Assembly (NCBI RefSeq): GCF_028369295.1
Contig: NZ_JAQMYP010000014.1
Span: 116,953-180,952, forward strand
Length of the DNA: 64,000 bases
Source: Streptomyces sp. HD
Lineage (GTDB): Bacteria > Actinomycetota > Actinomycetes > Streptomycetales > Streptomycetaceae
Reading direction: 5' to 3'
Below the pieces are notes generated by a model that made no database searches, was not told where the DNA came from, and worked only from the letters and a program-made list of their open reading frames with translations. Below, in pieces: positions 41,744 through 53,815 of this stretch. Both the position numbers and the translations under genes were made by a program. Position 1 is the first letter of the stretch, and each line of letters begins with the position of its first letter.

Positions 41744-43636
41744 GTGGCTGACGTACCTGCCGATCTTGCCGCAGTGTGGCCACGAGTACTGGAGCAGCTT
41801 CTCGGTGAGGGCCGCGGGCAAGGTGTGGAAGGCAAGGACGAGCACTGGATCCGGCGCTGCCAGCCGCTTGCGCTGGTCGCCGACACCGCTCTGCTCGCCG
41901 TACCGAACGAGTTCGCGAAGGGCGTACTGGAGGGCCGCCTGGCCCCGATCGTCAGCGAGACCCTGAGCCGCGAATGCGGGCGTCCCATCCGCATCGCCAT
42001 CACCGTCGACGACACCGCCGGCGAACCCCCGGCCCCGCCGGTACCCCCCGCGCCGCCCCAGCCGCGCTACGAGGAGCCCGAGCTCCCCTCCTACGACAGC
42101 TACGGCCGCCGTCGCAACGACGACCACAGGCCCGGCGCCCCCGCCGACCCGCTGCCCACCGCCCGCCCGGCCTACCCGAGCGAGTACCAGCGCCCCGAGC
42201 CCGGACCCGGCAGCTGGCCCCGCCCCACGCAGGACGAGTACGGCTGGCAGCAGCAGCGACTCGGCTTCCCGGAACGGGACCCGTACGCATCGCCGTCGCA
42301 GGACTCCTACGCACAGGACTCCTACTCACAGGAGTCCTACGGCCCGCCCTCCCAGGACTACCGCCCGCAGCCGATGGAGCGGCCTTCCTACGACGGCCAC
42401 CGCCCCGACTACGAGCAGCAGCGGCCCGACTACGACCAGCCGCGCCCCGACTACGACCGTGACAGCCGCCGCGACCTGCCCGAGCCGCCCTCCGGCTCCG
42501 GCCATGTGCACCGCGGCGGACCGGTCGGCGCCAACCTGCCCACCACCGGCGCCCCCGGTCCGCTCGCCGCGCAGCCCGCGCCGGCGCCCGGACCCGGTGA
42601 GCCCACCGCGCGACTGAACCCGAAGTACCTCTTCGACACATTCGTCATCGGCGCCTCCAACCGCTTCGCCCACGCGGCCGCGGTCGCCGTCGCCGAGGCA
42701 CCGGCGAAGGCGTACAACCCCCTCTTCATCTACGGGGAGTCGGGCCTCGGCAAGACCCACCTGCTGCACGCGATCGGGCACTACGCGCGCAGCCTCTACC
42801 CGGGCACGCGCGTGCGGTACGTGAGCTCGGAGGAGTTCACCAACGAGTTCATCAACTCCATCCGCGACGGCAAGGGCGACAGCTTCCGCAAGCGCTACCG
42901 CGAGATGGACATCCTGCTCGTCGACGACATCCAGTTCCTGGCGGACAAGGAGTCGACGCAGGAGGAGTTCTTCCACACGTTCAACACGCTCCACAACGCC
43001 AACAAGCAGATCGTCCTCTCCAGCGACCGGCCGCCCAAGCAGCTGGTCACGCTGGAGGACCGGCTGCGGAACCGTTTCGAGTGGGGCCTGATCACCGACG
43101 TCCAGCCGCCCGAGCTGGAGACGCGTATCGCGATCCTGCGCAAGAAGGCGGTCCAGGAGCAGCTCAACGCCCCGCCGGAGGTCCTGGAGTTCATCGCCTC
43201 CCGCATCTCGCGCAACATCCGCGAGCTGGAGGGCGCGCTGATCCGGGTGACGGCGTTCGCGTCGCTCAACCGGCAGCCGGTGGACCTCGGCCTGACGGAG
43301 ATCGTCCTGAAGGACCTGATCCCCGGCGGCGACGACGCGACGCCGGAGATCACCTCGACGGCCATCATGAGCGCCACCGCCGACTACTTCGGTCTCACCG
43401 TCGAGGACCTCTGCGGCAGCTCCCGCGGCCGCCAGCTGGTCACGGCCCGCCAGATCGCCATGTACCTCTGCCGTGAGCTGACGGACCTCTCGCTGCCGAA
43501 GATCGGCGCGCTGTTCGGCGGCCGCGACCACACCACGGTGATGCACGCCGACCGGAAGATCCGCAATCTGATGGCCGAGCGGCGCTCCATCTACAACCAG
43601 GTCACCGAGCTGACGAACCGCATCAAGAACGGCTGA
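41744..43636 (+). CDS. dnaA: Chromosomal replication initiator DnaA
   Basis: A 630-residue DnaA. Domain I covers 1-85, and a very long Pro/Tyr/Gln-rich domain II covers about 90-285 with repeats such as QDSYSQESY, a Streptomyces feature. The AAA+ domain III has Walker A GESGLGKTH near residue 331 and Walker B LLVDDIQFL. Domain IV has the DNA-binding signature GGRDHTTVMHADRKI near residue 595. It opens oriC at once downstream. It starts at GTG (41744), with a weak ribosome binding site (GAGAGCGTGCCCT). Confidence 0.98.
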   Translation: MADVPADLAAVWPRVLEQLLGEGRGQGVEGKDEHWIRRCQPLALVADTALLAVPNEFAKGVLEGRLAPIVSETLSRECGRPIRIAITVDDTAGEPPAPPVPPAPPQPRYEEPELPSYDSYGRRRNDDHRPGAPADPLPTARPAYPSEYQRPEPGPGSWPRPTQDEYGWQQQRLGFPERDPYASPSQDSYAQDSYSQESYGPPSQDYRPQPMERPSYDGHRPDYEQQRPDYDQPRPDYDRDSRRDLPEPPSGSGHVHRGGPVGANLPTTGAPGPLAAQPAPAPGPGEPTARLNPKYLFDTFVIGASNRFAHAAAVAVAEAPAKAYNPLFIYGESGLGKTHLLHAIGHYARSLYPGTRVRYVSSEEFTNEFINSIRDGKGDSFRKRYREMDILLVDDIQFLADKESTQEEFFHTFNTLHNANKQIVLSSDRPPKQLVTLEDRLRNRFEWGLITDVQPPELETRIAILRKKAVQEQLNAPPEVLEFIASRISRNIRELEGALIRVTAFASLNRQPVDLGLTEIVLKDLIPGGDDATPEITSTAIMSATADYFGLTVEDLCGSSRGRQLVTARQIAMYLCRELTDLSLPKIGALFGGRDHTTVMHADRKIRNLMAERRSIYNQVTELTNRIKNG

Positions 43637-43703
43637 CTGAGCCGGTCTGCAGACGTCCCGCAGACAGCCCACAGACGGCCGGACGAGGCTGCGTACGACG
43701 CCG

Positions 43704-43737
43704 AGGGCGCCCCCGGAGGAGATTCCGGGGGCGCCCT
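43704..43737 (+). terminator. dnaA terminator
   Basis: AGGGCGCCCCCGGA (43704-43717) pairs with TCCGGGGGCGCCCT (43724-43737) around a 6-base loop, followed by TCG. It separates dnaA transcription from oriC. Confidence 0.9.
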
Positions 43738-44538
43738 TCGTCATGCCACGCTCGTCGGCTGTTCGAATAGCTGCCGAGTTACGGCCACTCTCCACAGATT
43801 CGGTGAGTTTTTCCCGTCCACACCCTGGGGACTGGGAAGTTGTCCAGACTGTGTCCACAGGGATGCCTGTTGAAAGACCATCAGACCAGGTCACCCGGGT
43901 GTGGATTCGTGGACGAACGATCTCCACAGACTGTGGACAGAGCGGAGATCCACAGGCTGTGCATCAAGTTGTCCACGGGCAACCCACAGGTTGGGGCCGG
44001 TTGTCCCCAGTGATCGGCGGCTTCTCCACATCGCTGTCCACTGTTCGGCAACCCGACGCGCCTCCTCACCGAGTCGAGTGAAAGCCGTCACATGAAGTTG
44101 CCAGGTTGGGCTGTGGGAAAGGTGGGTAAAGCTGGGGACGGCGCTGGGGAGAAGTCGCCTCAGGCTGTGCATGGGGTGTGCAGAACTTTCCGTTCTCCAC
44201 AGAGACACCCAGTTGTCCACTGCCGTCACCCACAGGCCCGGTGGACAAAATCTCGGCTCTGAGCTGGGCAAACGTGGTTATCCACGGTATCCACAGGCCC
44301 TACTACTACTCCCAACTAGAGAGAGCTGGGAATTCGTTTCGAAGAGGGTCCTGTGCACAACTCGCTGTCCGGCTCCCGGCTGCCCCTCGTCACGACTTGA
44401 CCCCGAGAGGCACCTACTGTCAGTGGGGTGCGTCAGACTGTTCCCGGTGTCCTTCCCCTCACTGGGGCGGACGACACCGAGACAGACGACGAAGCCAGGC
44501 AGGCCGAGAAGCGCCGGCAACAGCAGGAGGCGGCAACA
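43738..44538. other. oriC: Chromosomal replication origin oriC
   Basis: This 0.8-kb non-coding region between dnaA and dnaN is packed with DnaA boxes. One-mismatch boxes to TTGTCCACA or TTATCCACA: 43840-43848, 43851-43859, 43932-43940(-), 43969-43977, 44001-44009, 44022-44030, 44193-44201, 44213-44221, 44240-44248(-), 44278-44286, 44287-44295 and 44352-44360(-). Several two-mismatch boxes lie between, for example 43900-43908. Two clusters (43840-44030 and 44193-44360) are separated by about 160 bp. The stretch 44300-44340 is the least GC-rich part and may be where melting begins. Confidence 0.93.
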
Positions 44539-45669
44539 GTGAAGATCCGGGTGGAACGCGACGTACTCGCGGAGGCAGTGGCCTGGGCGGCGCGCAGCCT
44601 CCCGGCCCGTCCGCCGGCGCCGGTCCTCGCCGGCCTCCTGCTGAAGGCCGAGGAGGGTGCGCTGAGCCTCTCCGGATTCGACTACGAGGTCTCCGCGCGC
44701 GTGTCGGTCGAAGCGGAGGTCGAGGAGGAGGGCACGGTCCTCGTCTCCGGCCGACTGCTCGCCGACATCTGCCGCGCTCTCCCCAACCGCCCGGTGGAGA
44801 TTTCCACAGACGGTGTACGGGCGACCGTGGTCTGTGGCTCCTCGCGGTTCACACTCCACACACTGCCTGTGGAGGAGTACCCGGCCCTGCCGCAGATGCC
44901 GAACGCCACGGGCACCGTCCCCGGCGAGGTCTTCGCCTCCGCGGCCGCCCAGGTGGCCATCGCCGCCGGCCGTGACGACACGCTGCCCGTCCTGACCGGT
45001 GTGCGCATCGAGATCGAGGGCGACACGGTGACGCTGGCCTCCACCGACCGCTACCGCTTCGCGGTCCGGGAGTTCCTGTGGAAGCCGGAGAACCCGGAGG
45101 CCTCCGCGGTCGCCCTGGTGCCCGCCAAGACGCTCCTGGACACCGCCAAGGCGCTGACCAGCGGTGACAGTGTGACTCTGGCGCTGTCCGGCTCGGGCTC
45201 GGGTGAGGGCCTGATCGGTTTCGAGGGCGCGGGCCGCCGTACGACGACCCGTCTGCTGGAGGGCGACCTCCCGAAGTACCGCACGCTGTTCCCGACCGAG
45301 TTCAACTCCGTCGCCGTGATCGAGACCGCCCCCTTCGTGGAGGCTGTCAAGCGTGTGGCCCTGGTCGCCGAGCGCAACACCCCGGTGCGGCTCAGTTTCG
45401 AGCAGGGCGTGCTGATCCTGGAGGCCGGCTCCAGCGATGACGCACAGGCTGTGGAAAGGGTCGACGCGCAGCTGGAGGGCGACGACATCTCGATCGCCTT
45501 CAACCCGACGTTCCTGCTGGACGGCCTGAGCGCCATCGACTCCCCGGTGGCCCAGCTGTCGTTCACGACGTCCACGAAGCCGGCGCTGCTGAGCGGCAAG
45601 CCCGCGCTGGACGCCGAGGCGGACGAGGCCTACAAGTACCTGATCATGCCGGTGCGGCTGAGCGGCTGA
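44539..45669 (+). CDS. dnaN: DNA polymerase III sliding clamp (beta)
   Basis: A 376-residue clamp with three similar domains; the N-terminus is KIRVERDVLAEAVAWAARSL and the C-terminus is YKYLIMPVRLSG. The GTG at 44539 follows AGCAGGAGGCGG. An in-frame GTG at 44428 would add 37 residues reaching into oriC and is not used. It is the ring that holds polymerase on DNA. Confidence 0.97.
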   Translation: MKIRVERDVLAEAVAWAARSLPARPPAPVLAGLLLKAEEGALSLSGFDYEVSARVSVEAEVEEEGTVLVSGRLLADICRALPNRPVEISTDGVRATVVCGSSRFTLHTLPVEEYPALPQMPNATGTVPGEVFASAAAQVAIAAGRDDTLPVLTGVRIEIEGDTVTLASTDRYRFAVREFLWKPENPEASAVALVPAKTLLDTAKALTSGDSVTLALSGSGSGEGLIGFEGAGRRTTTRLLEGDLPKYRTLFPTEFNSVAVIETAPFVEAVKRVALVAERNTPVRLSFEQGVLILEAGSSDDAQAVERVDAQLEGDDISIAFNPTFLLDGLSAIDSPVAQLSFTTSTKPALLSGKPALDAEADEAYKYLIMPVRLSG

Positions 45670-45691
45670 GCGGTCGCGGTCCGACCGGGCG

Positions 45692-45700
45692 TTGTCCACA
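45692..45700 (+). promoter_or_regulatory. Perfect DnaA box between dnaN and gnd
   Basis: Exact TTGTCCACA 22 bases after the dnaN stop. It lies outside the main oriC clusters by about 1.3 kb. Function unknown; it may modulate gnd or recF transcription. Confidence 0.65.
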
Positions 45701-45879
45701 GGTTGTGGCCGGAGCGGTCCCGGCCTGTGGGGAAATCCGCAGGTGAGGGCGTACGTCTGAGCGCGTATGCCCACGGATGTGCGCGTGCGTCCGGGTTTAG
45801 GCTCGGACCGGGGTACGCAGGTGCCCCAGGGGTGCGAGGGCACCCCGCACGCCACACAGCGACCTAAGGAAAACAACTG

Positions 45880-46755
45880 ATGGAGCTCGGTCTCGTCGGC
45901 CTCGGCAAGATGGGCGGCAACATGCGCGAGCGGATCCGCCGCGCAGGCCACACCGTCGTCGGATACGACCGCAACGCGGACCTCGCGGATGTCCACAGCC
46001 TGGAAGAACTTGTGGGCAAGCTTTCGGGCCCGCGCGTGGTCTGGGTGATGGTCCCGGCGGGCGCGCCGACCCAGTCGACCATCGACGAGCTGGCCGAACT
46101 GCTGGAGCCCGGTGACGTCGTCGTGGACGGCGGCAACTCGCGCTGGACGGATGACGAGCGGCACGCCGAGGAGCTGGCGGCCAAGGGCATCGGCTTCGTG
46201 GACTGCGGTGTCTCCGGCGGCGTCTGGGGCCTGGAGAACGGCTATGCGCTGATGTACGGCGGCGATGCGGAGAACGTCGCCAAGGTGCAGCCGGTCTTCG
46301 ACGCCCTGAAGCCGAAGGGCGACTTCGGTGCGGTGCACGCCGGCAAGGTCGGCGCGGGGCACTTCGCCAAGATGGTCCACAACGGCATCGAGTACGCCAT
46401 GATGCAGGCCTACGCCGAGGGCTGGGAGCTGCTGGAAAAGGTCGACTCCGTGACCGACGTCCGGGAGGTCTTCCGCTCCTGGCAGGAGGGCACGGTCATC
46501 CGTTCCTGGCTGCTGGACCTGACGGTGAACGCCCTCGACGAGGACGAGCACCTGGACAGGCTGAAGGGTTTTGCACAGGACTCCGGTGAGGGACGCTGGA
46601 CTGTGGAAGCCGCCATCGACCATGCGGTGCCGCTGCCGGCGATCACCGCGTCGCTGTTCGCGCGGTTCTCCTCCCGTCAGGAGGACTCGCCGCAGATGAA
46701 GATGATCGCGGCGCTGCGGAACCAGTTCGGCGGCCACGCGGTCGAGAAGAGGTAG
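45880..46755 (+). CDS. gnd: 6-phosphogluconate dehydrogenase, short form
   Basis: A 291-residue decarboxylating dehydrogenase of the short GndA-like class, giving ribulose 5-phosphate in the pentose phosphate pathway. The nucleotide loop is GLGKMGGNM at residues 6-14; the catalytic region reads GVSGGVWGLENGYALM, with Lys/Asn in GAGHFAKMVHNGIEY. The ATG follows TAAGGAAA. Insertion of gnd between dnaN and recF is shared with mycobacteria such as M. smegmatis. Confidence 0.95.
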   Translation: MELGLVGLGKMGGNMRERIRRAGHTVVGYDRNADLADVHSLEELVGKLSGPRVVWVMVPAGAPTQSTIDELAELLEPGDVVVDGGNSRWTDDERHAEELAAKGIGFVDCGVSGGVWGLENGYALMYGGDAENVAKVQPVFDALKPKGDFGAVHAGKVGAGHFAKMVHNGIEYAMMQAYAEGWELLEKVDSVTDVREVFRSWQEGTVIRSWLLDLTVNALDEDEHLDRLKGFAQDSGEGRWTVEAAIDHAVPLPAITASLFARFSSRQEDSPQMKMIAALRNQFGGHAVEKR

Positions 46756-46844
46756 TCCGAGAAAGGCCCGGGAGCGCGAAGAGCCCGGGAGGAAGTAATC
46801 CACACCCTGGGGATGCCGACCTGGCACCCTCGGGGGTGGCCCGG

Positions 46845-46853
46845 TTGTCCACA
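46845..46853 (+). promoter_or_regulatory. Perfect DnaA box between gnd and recF
   Basis: Exact TTGTCCACA 60 bases upstream of recF. A second perfect box outside oriC on this side. Confidence 0.65.
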
Positions 46854-46912
46854 GGCCGTGGATGAGCCGGGGGAGCCCGAAGTACCACGTTGGGGGAGGT
46901 CGGCGAACGACC

Positions 46913-48034
46913 ATGCACGTCACGCATCTGTCGCTGGCCGACTTCCGCTCGTACCCCCGGGTCGAGGTTCCGCTCGATCCGGGCGTCACCGCCTTCGTCG
47001 GCCCCAACGGCCAGGGCAAGACGAACCTCGTCGAGGCCGTCGGCTATCTGGCCACCCTCGGCAGCCATCGTGTCGCCTCCGACGCCCCCCTCGTCCGCAT
47101 GGGCGCCGACCGGGCGGTCATCCGGGCGCAGGTACGGCAGGGCGAACGGCAGCAGCTGGTCGAGCTGGAGCTGAACCCCGGCAAGGCCAACCGGGCCCGT
47201 ATCAACAGGTCCTCGCAGGTCAGACCCCGCGACGTGCTCGGCATCGTGCGGACTGTCCTGTTCGCCCCGGAGGATCTCGCCCTGGTCAAGGGCGACCCCG
47301 GGGAGCGGCGCCGTTTCCTCGACGAGCTGATCACCGCGCGCTCCCCGCGCATGGCGGGCGTGCGCTCCGACTACGAGCGGGTGCTCAAGCAGCGCAACAC
47401 CCTTCTCAAGACGGCCGCGCTGGCCCGCCGTCATGGCGGCCGCACGATGGACCTGTCCACGCTCGACGTCTGGGACCAGCACCTCGCGCGCGTGGGTGCC
47501 GAGTTGCTCGCCCAGCGCCTGGACCTGATCGCGACGATCCAGCCGCTGGCCGACAAGGCGTACGAGCAGCTGGCCCCCGGCGGCGGCCCTGTCGCCCTGG
47601 ACTACAAGCCGTCGGCTCCCGGCGAGGCACACACGCGTGAGGATCTCTTCGAGCAGCTGATGGCGGCGCTCGCCGAGGCACGCAAGCAGGAGATCGAGCG
47701 TGGCGTGACGCTCGTAGGCCCTCATCGGGACGATTTGATTCTCAAACTCGGTCAGTTGCCCGCCAAGGGATACGCCTCGCACGGCGAGTCCTGGTCCTAC
47801 GCGCTGGCGCTGCGCCTGGCGTCCTACGACCTGTTGAGGGCCGAGGGGAACGAGCCGGTGCTGGTCCTGGACGATGTCTTCGCCGAGCTGGACGCCCGGC
47901 GCCGCGAGCGTCTGGCCGAGCTGGTGGCCCCCGGTGAGCAGGTGCTGGTCACGGCCGCGGTCGACGACGACGTACCGCATGTGCTGGCAGGGGCGCGGTA
48001 CGCGGTGTCCGAGGGGACGGTGGAGCGCGTATGA
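46913..48034 (+). CDS. recF: DNA repair ATPase RecF
   Basis: A 373-residue SMC-like ATPase that with RecO and RecR loads RecA at gaps. Walker A is GPNGQGKTN near residue 30, and Walker B is LVLDDVFAELD. The ATG at 46913 (MHVTHLSLADFRSYP) is preferred; GGGGGAGG lies upstream. It overlaps the next gene by 4 bases. Confidence 0.97.
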   Translation: MHVTHLSLADFRSYPRVEVPLDPGVTAFVGPNGQGKTNLVEAVGYLATLGSHRVASDAPLVRMGADRAVIRAQVRQGERQQLVELELNPGKANRARINRSSQVRPRDVLGIVRTVLFAPEDLALVKGDPGERRRFLDELITARSPRMAGVRSDYERVLKQRNTLLKTAALARRHGGRTMDLSTLDVWDQHLARVGAELLAQRLDLIATIQPLADKAYEQLAPGGGPVALDYKPSAPGEAHTREDLFEQLMAALAEARKQEIERGVTLVGPHRDDLILKLGQLPAKGYASHGESWSYALALRLASYDLLRAEGNEPVLVLDDVFAELDARRRERLAELVAPGEQVLVTAAVDDDVPHVLAGARYAVSEGTVERV

Positions 48035-48594
48035 GCGAGAACCCGTCCGAGAACCCGTCCGGGGACGCACCCGACGCTCCCAAGAAGGCCCCTGAACCCT
48101 CCGGCGTCGACCTCGCGCGCGTGGCGCTCAGGGCGGCCAAGGAGCAGGCACGCGCGCGTGGGGACGCGGCTCGGCAGACGAAACAGGCGCGGCGCGGGGG
48201 CGGCCTGCGTTCCGGCGCGCGGGCCGACGGACGCGACCCTCTGGCGCTCGGCGCTGCCATCAACCGGCTGATCACCGAGCGGGGTTGGGAGACTCCGGCC
48301 GCGGTGGGCGGGGTGATGGGCCGCTGGCCGCAGATCGTCGGCGAGGACGTCGCCAAGCACTGTGTGCCGGAGAAGTACGACGAGGACGAGCGGATCCTGG
48401 TCGTGCGCTGTGACTCGACGGCCTGGGCGACGAACCTGCGGCTGCTCGCCCCGACGCTGGTCGCCCGCCTCAACGAGGACCTGGGCCATGGCGCGGTGCG
48501 CCAGATCAAGGTGCAGGGTCCCGGTGGCCCCGCCCGCCGGTACGGCCCGCTGCGCGCTCCGGGCAGCACGGGGCCCGGCGACACCTACGGCTGA
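48031..48594 (+). CDS. dciA: DUF721 protein, DciA-family helicase loader
   Basis: A 187-residue protein. The N-terminal half is a charged helical segment (DLARVALRAAKEQARARG), followed by the DUF721/DciA domain (WPQIVGEDVAKHCVPEKYDE, VRCDSTAWATNLRLLAPTL). DciA is the ancestral loader for DnaB where DnaC or DnaI is absent, so its presence beside oriC fits a role in delivering the dnaB product. The assignment rests on the DUF721 match and place. The gene overlaps recF by ATGA. Confidence 0.85.
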   Translation: MSENPSENPSGDAPDAPKKAPEPSGVDLARVALRAAKEQARARGDAARQTKQARRGGGLRSGARADGRDPLALGAAINRLITERGWETPAAVGGVMGRWPQIVGEDVAKHCVPEKYDEDERILVVRCDSTAWATNLRLLAPTLVARLNEDLGHGAVRQIKVQGPGGPARRYGPLRAPGSTGPGDTYG

Positions 48595-49105
48595 TCGGAC
48601 CGGCCGGACCCGGCTGCGAGGACCCCGCGAGGGCCGGTGAACCGCGCCCTCCGGCTACCCCGAAACCCTCGTCACAGCAGTCCTGACGGCCCCGTCAGCC
48701 ACAGGTGACCGACATCACATCAATCGTCGTCCGCGGTCACGACATACCGCCGGCGGCCTCCTCGTCGTACGGCCGCACGCGGTGGCGAATCGTGACCTGA
48801 CTCCGAAGTAGCCAAGGGTTGACGGCCGGAAGCGCTGAGTGGCTCCGTGAGCCTCTCGGAGACCCCATCCGCATATCGGGAGTCGGCCGAGCCGGGTTCA
48901 GGGCGGCACATGCGGACTCAGGTACCGGCAAACCCCCATCACTGTCGGCGCTACCGGTAGACTGGAGGCCAATCCCGCCCCAAACGTGGGGACCGTCCGG
49001 GAAAAGCTGAGCAACGCTGATCAAGGCTTACCAACGCAACATGCCGCAGCCGCTCCGGCAACCCGCCGGCGAGCCTGGCTAGTGCTGTGCCAGAAAGGGC
49101 GCTTC
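48595..49105. other. Gap upstream of gyrB
   Basis: 511 bp without a gene. A hairpin follows the DUF721 gene (48629-48651). A plausible gyrB -10, TAGACT, lies at 48958-48963, but I see no good -35. CCCC/GGGG at 48977-48990 could form a small leader hairpin. The long leader is in keeping with regulated gyrBA expression. Confidence 0.5.
48629..48651 (+). terminator. Hairpin after the recF-dciA pair
   Basis: GAGGGC (48629-48634) and GCCCTC (48646-48651), with a further CGGT/ACCG inside, form a short stem-loop 34 bases past the stop. Confidence 0.5.
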
Positions 49106-51166
49106 GTGGCCGATTCCGGCAACCCCAACGAGAACATCCCGTCCACCGACGCCGGCGCCGACGGCGCGGTGACCTCGTCGAATGGCGAGGTCACCGCCTC
49201 GTACGACGCCAGCGCCATCACCGTCCTTGAGGGTCTGGACGCGGTTCGCAAGCGACCCGGTATGTACATCGGTTCGACCGGCGAGCGCGGACTGCACCAC
49301 CTCGTGCAGGAGGTCGTCGACAACTCCGTCGACGAGGCGCTGGCCGGGCACGCGGACACGATCGACGTGACGATCCTCGCCGACGGCGGCGTCCGGGTCG
49401 TCGACAACGGCCGTGGCATCCCGGTGGGCATCGTGCCGTCCGAGGGCAAGCCGGCCGTCGAGGTCGTGCTGACCGTGCTGCACGCGGGTGGCAAGTTCGG
49501 CGGCGGCGGCTACGCGGTCTCCGGCGGTCTGCACGGCGTCGGCGTGTCCGTGGTGAACGCCCTGTCGACGAAGGTCGCCGTCGAGGTCAAGACCGACGGC
49601 TACCGCTGGACGCAGGACTACAAGCTCGGTGTCCCGACCGCCCCGCTCGCCCAGCACGAGGCCACCGAGGAGCACGGCACCTCGGTCACCTTCTGGGCCG
49701 ACCCGGACATCTTCGAGACCACCGACTACTCCTTCGAGACGCTCTCGCGGCGCTTCCAGGAGATGGCGTTCCTCAACAAGGGTTTGCGGATCAAACTCAC
49801 TGACGAACGCGAGTCGGCCAAGGCGACGTCGGGGGCGGACGAGGCGGGTGCCGACGAGAAGGCCGAGGTCAGGTCGGTCGACTACCACTACGAGGGCGGC
49901 ATCGTCGACTTCGTGAAGTACCTCAACTCCCGCAAGGGAGACGTGGTGCACCCCACCGTCGTCGACCTTGAGGCCGAGGACAAGGAGCGGAGCCTCTCCC
50001 TCGAAGTGGCGATGCAGTGGAACAGCAGCTACACCGAGGGCGTCTACTCCTTCGCCAACATCATCCACACCCACGAGGGCGGTACGCACGAAGAGGGCTT
50101 CCGTGCCGCGCTGACCTCGCTGATCAACAAGTACGCGCGCGACAAGAAGCTGCTGCGTGAGAAGGACGACAACCTCACGGGTGACGACATCCGCGAGGGT
50201 CTGACCGCGATCATCTCGGTGAAGCTGAGCGAGCCGCAGTTCGAGGGCCAGACGAAGACCAAGCTGGGCAACACCGAGGTGAAGACCTTCGTACAGAAGG
50301 TCGTCTACGAGCACCTCGCGGACTGGCTGGACCGCAACCCGAACGAGGCGGCGGACATCATCCGCAAGGGCATCCAGGCGGCCACCGCGCGCGTGGCGGC
50401 CCGCAAGGCCCGTGACCTGACGCGTCGCAAGGGTCTGCTGGAGACGGCGTCCCTGCCGGGCAAGCTCTCCGACTGCCAGTCGAACGACCCCATCAAGTGC
50501 GAGATCTTCATCGTCGAGGGTGACTCCGCCGGCGGCTCGGCCAAGTCCGGCCGCAACCCGGAGTACCAGGCGATCCTCCCGATCCGAGGAAAGATCCTCA
50601 ACGTCGAGAAGGCGCGGATCGACAAGATCCTGCAGAACCAGGAGATCCAGGCGCTGATCTCGGCCTTCGGCACCGGAGTCCACGAGGACTTCGGCATCGA
50701 GAAGCTGCGCTATCACAAGATCATCCTGATGGCGGACGCCGACGTCGACGGCCAGCACATCAACACCCTGCTGCTGACCTTCCTGTTCCGCTTCATGCGG
50801 CCGCTGGTCGAGGCCGGGCACGTGTTCCTGTCCCGTCCCCCGCTCTACAAGATCAAGTGGGGCCGGGACGAGGTCGAGTACGCGTACTCCGACCGCGAGC
50901 GCGACGCGCTTCTGGAGATGGGCCGTCAGCGCGGCAAGCGCGTCCGCGAGGACTCGATCCAGCGCTTCAAGGGTCTCGGCGAGATGAACGCCGAGGAACT
51001 GCGCATCACGACCATGGACCAGGAGCACCGCGTCCTCGGCCAGGTCACCCTCGACGACGCCGCCCAGGCCGACGACCTGTTCTCGGTCCTCATGGGCGAG
51101 GACGTCGAGGCCCGGCGCCAGTTCATCCAGCGCAACGCCAAGGACGTCCGCTTCCTCGACATCTGA
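49106..51166 (+). CDS. gyrB: DNA gyrase subunit B
   Basis: A 686-residue ATPase subunit of gyrase, the same length as in S. coelicolor. GHKL ATP-binding region: VQEVVDNSVDEALAGHAD and GRGIPVG; TOPRIM domain: EGDSAGGSAKSGR and DADVDGQHI; PLYKIKWG near the C-terminus. The GTG at 49106 (ADSGNPNENIPS) follows AAAGGG; an in-frame start at 48986 is rejected as it adds 40 unlike residues. With gyrA it introduces negative supercoils. Confidence 0.98.
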   Translation: MADSGNPNENIPSTDAGADGAVTSSNGEVTASYDASAITVLEGLDAVRKRPGMYIGSTGERGLHHLVQEVVDNSVDEALAGHADTIDVTILADGGVRVVDNGRGIPVGIVPSEGKPAVEVVLTVLHAGGKFGGGGYAVSGGLHGVGVSVVNALSTKVAVEVKTDGYRWTQDYKLGVPTAPLAQHEATEEHGTSVTFWADPDIFETTDYSFETLSRRFQEMAFLNKGLRIKLTDERESAKATSGADEAGADEKAEVRSVDYHYEGGIVDFVKYLNSRKGDVVHPTVVDLEAEDKERSLSLEVAMQWNSSYTEGVYSFANIIHTHEGGTHEEGFRAALTSLINKYARDKKLLREKDDNLTGDDIREGLTAIISVKLSEPQFEGQTKTKLGNTEVKTFVQKVVYEHLADWLDRNPNEAADIIRKGIQAATARVAARKARDLTRRKGLLETASLPGKLSDCQSNDPIKCEIFIVEGDSAGGSAKSGRNPEYQAILPIRGKILNVEKARIDKILQNQEIQALISAFGTGVHEDFGIEKLRYHKIILMADADVDGQHINTLLLTFLFRFMRPLVEAGHVFLSRPPLYKIKWGRDEVEYAYSDRERDALLEMGRQRGKRVREDSIQRFKGLGEMNAEELRITTMDQEHRVLGQVTLDDAAQADDLFSVLMGEDVEARRQFIQRNAKDVRFLDI

Positions 51167-51208
51167 GTCGGTCTCAGCTGACCGCACCAGGAAGGACCTT
51201 CACCAGCA

Positions 51209-53797
<2,589 letters not shown>

Positions 53798-53815
53798 CGC
53801 GAGGAGAGAGTGATC

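Noticed and set aside
44428..44538. GTG at 44428 as dnaN start
   Set aside because: It adds 37 residues from oriC; the GTG at 44539 has AGGAGG and begins with the conserved clamp sequence.
48986..49105. ATG-like start at 48986 for gyrB
   Set aside because: It adds 40 residues unlike GyrB; the GTG at 49106 gives the usual 686 residues.
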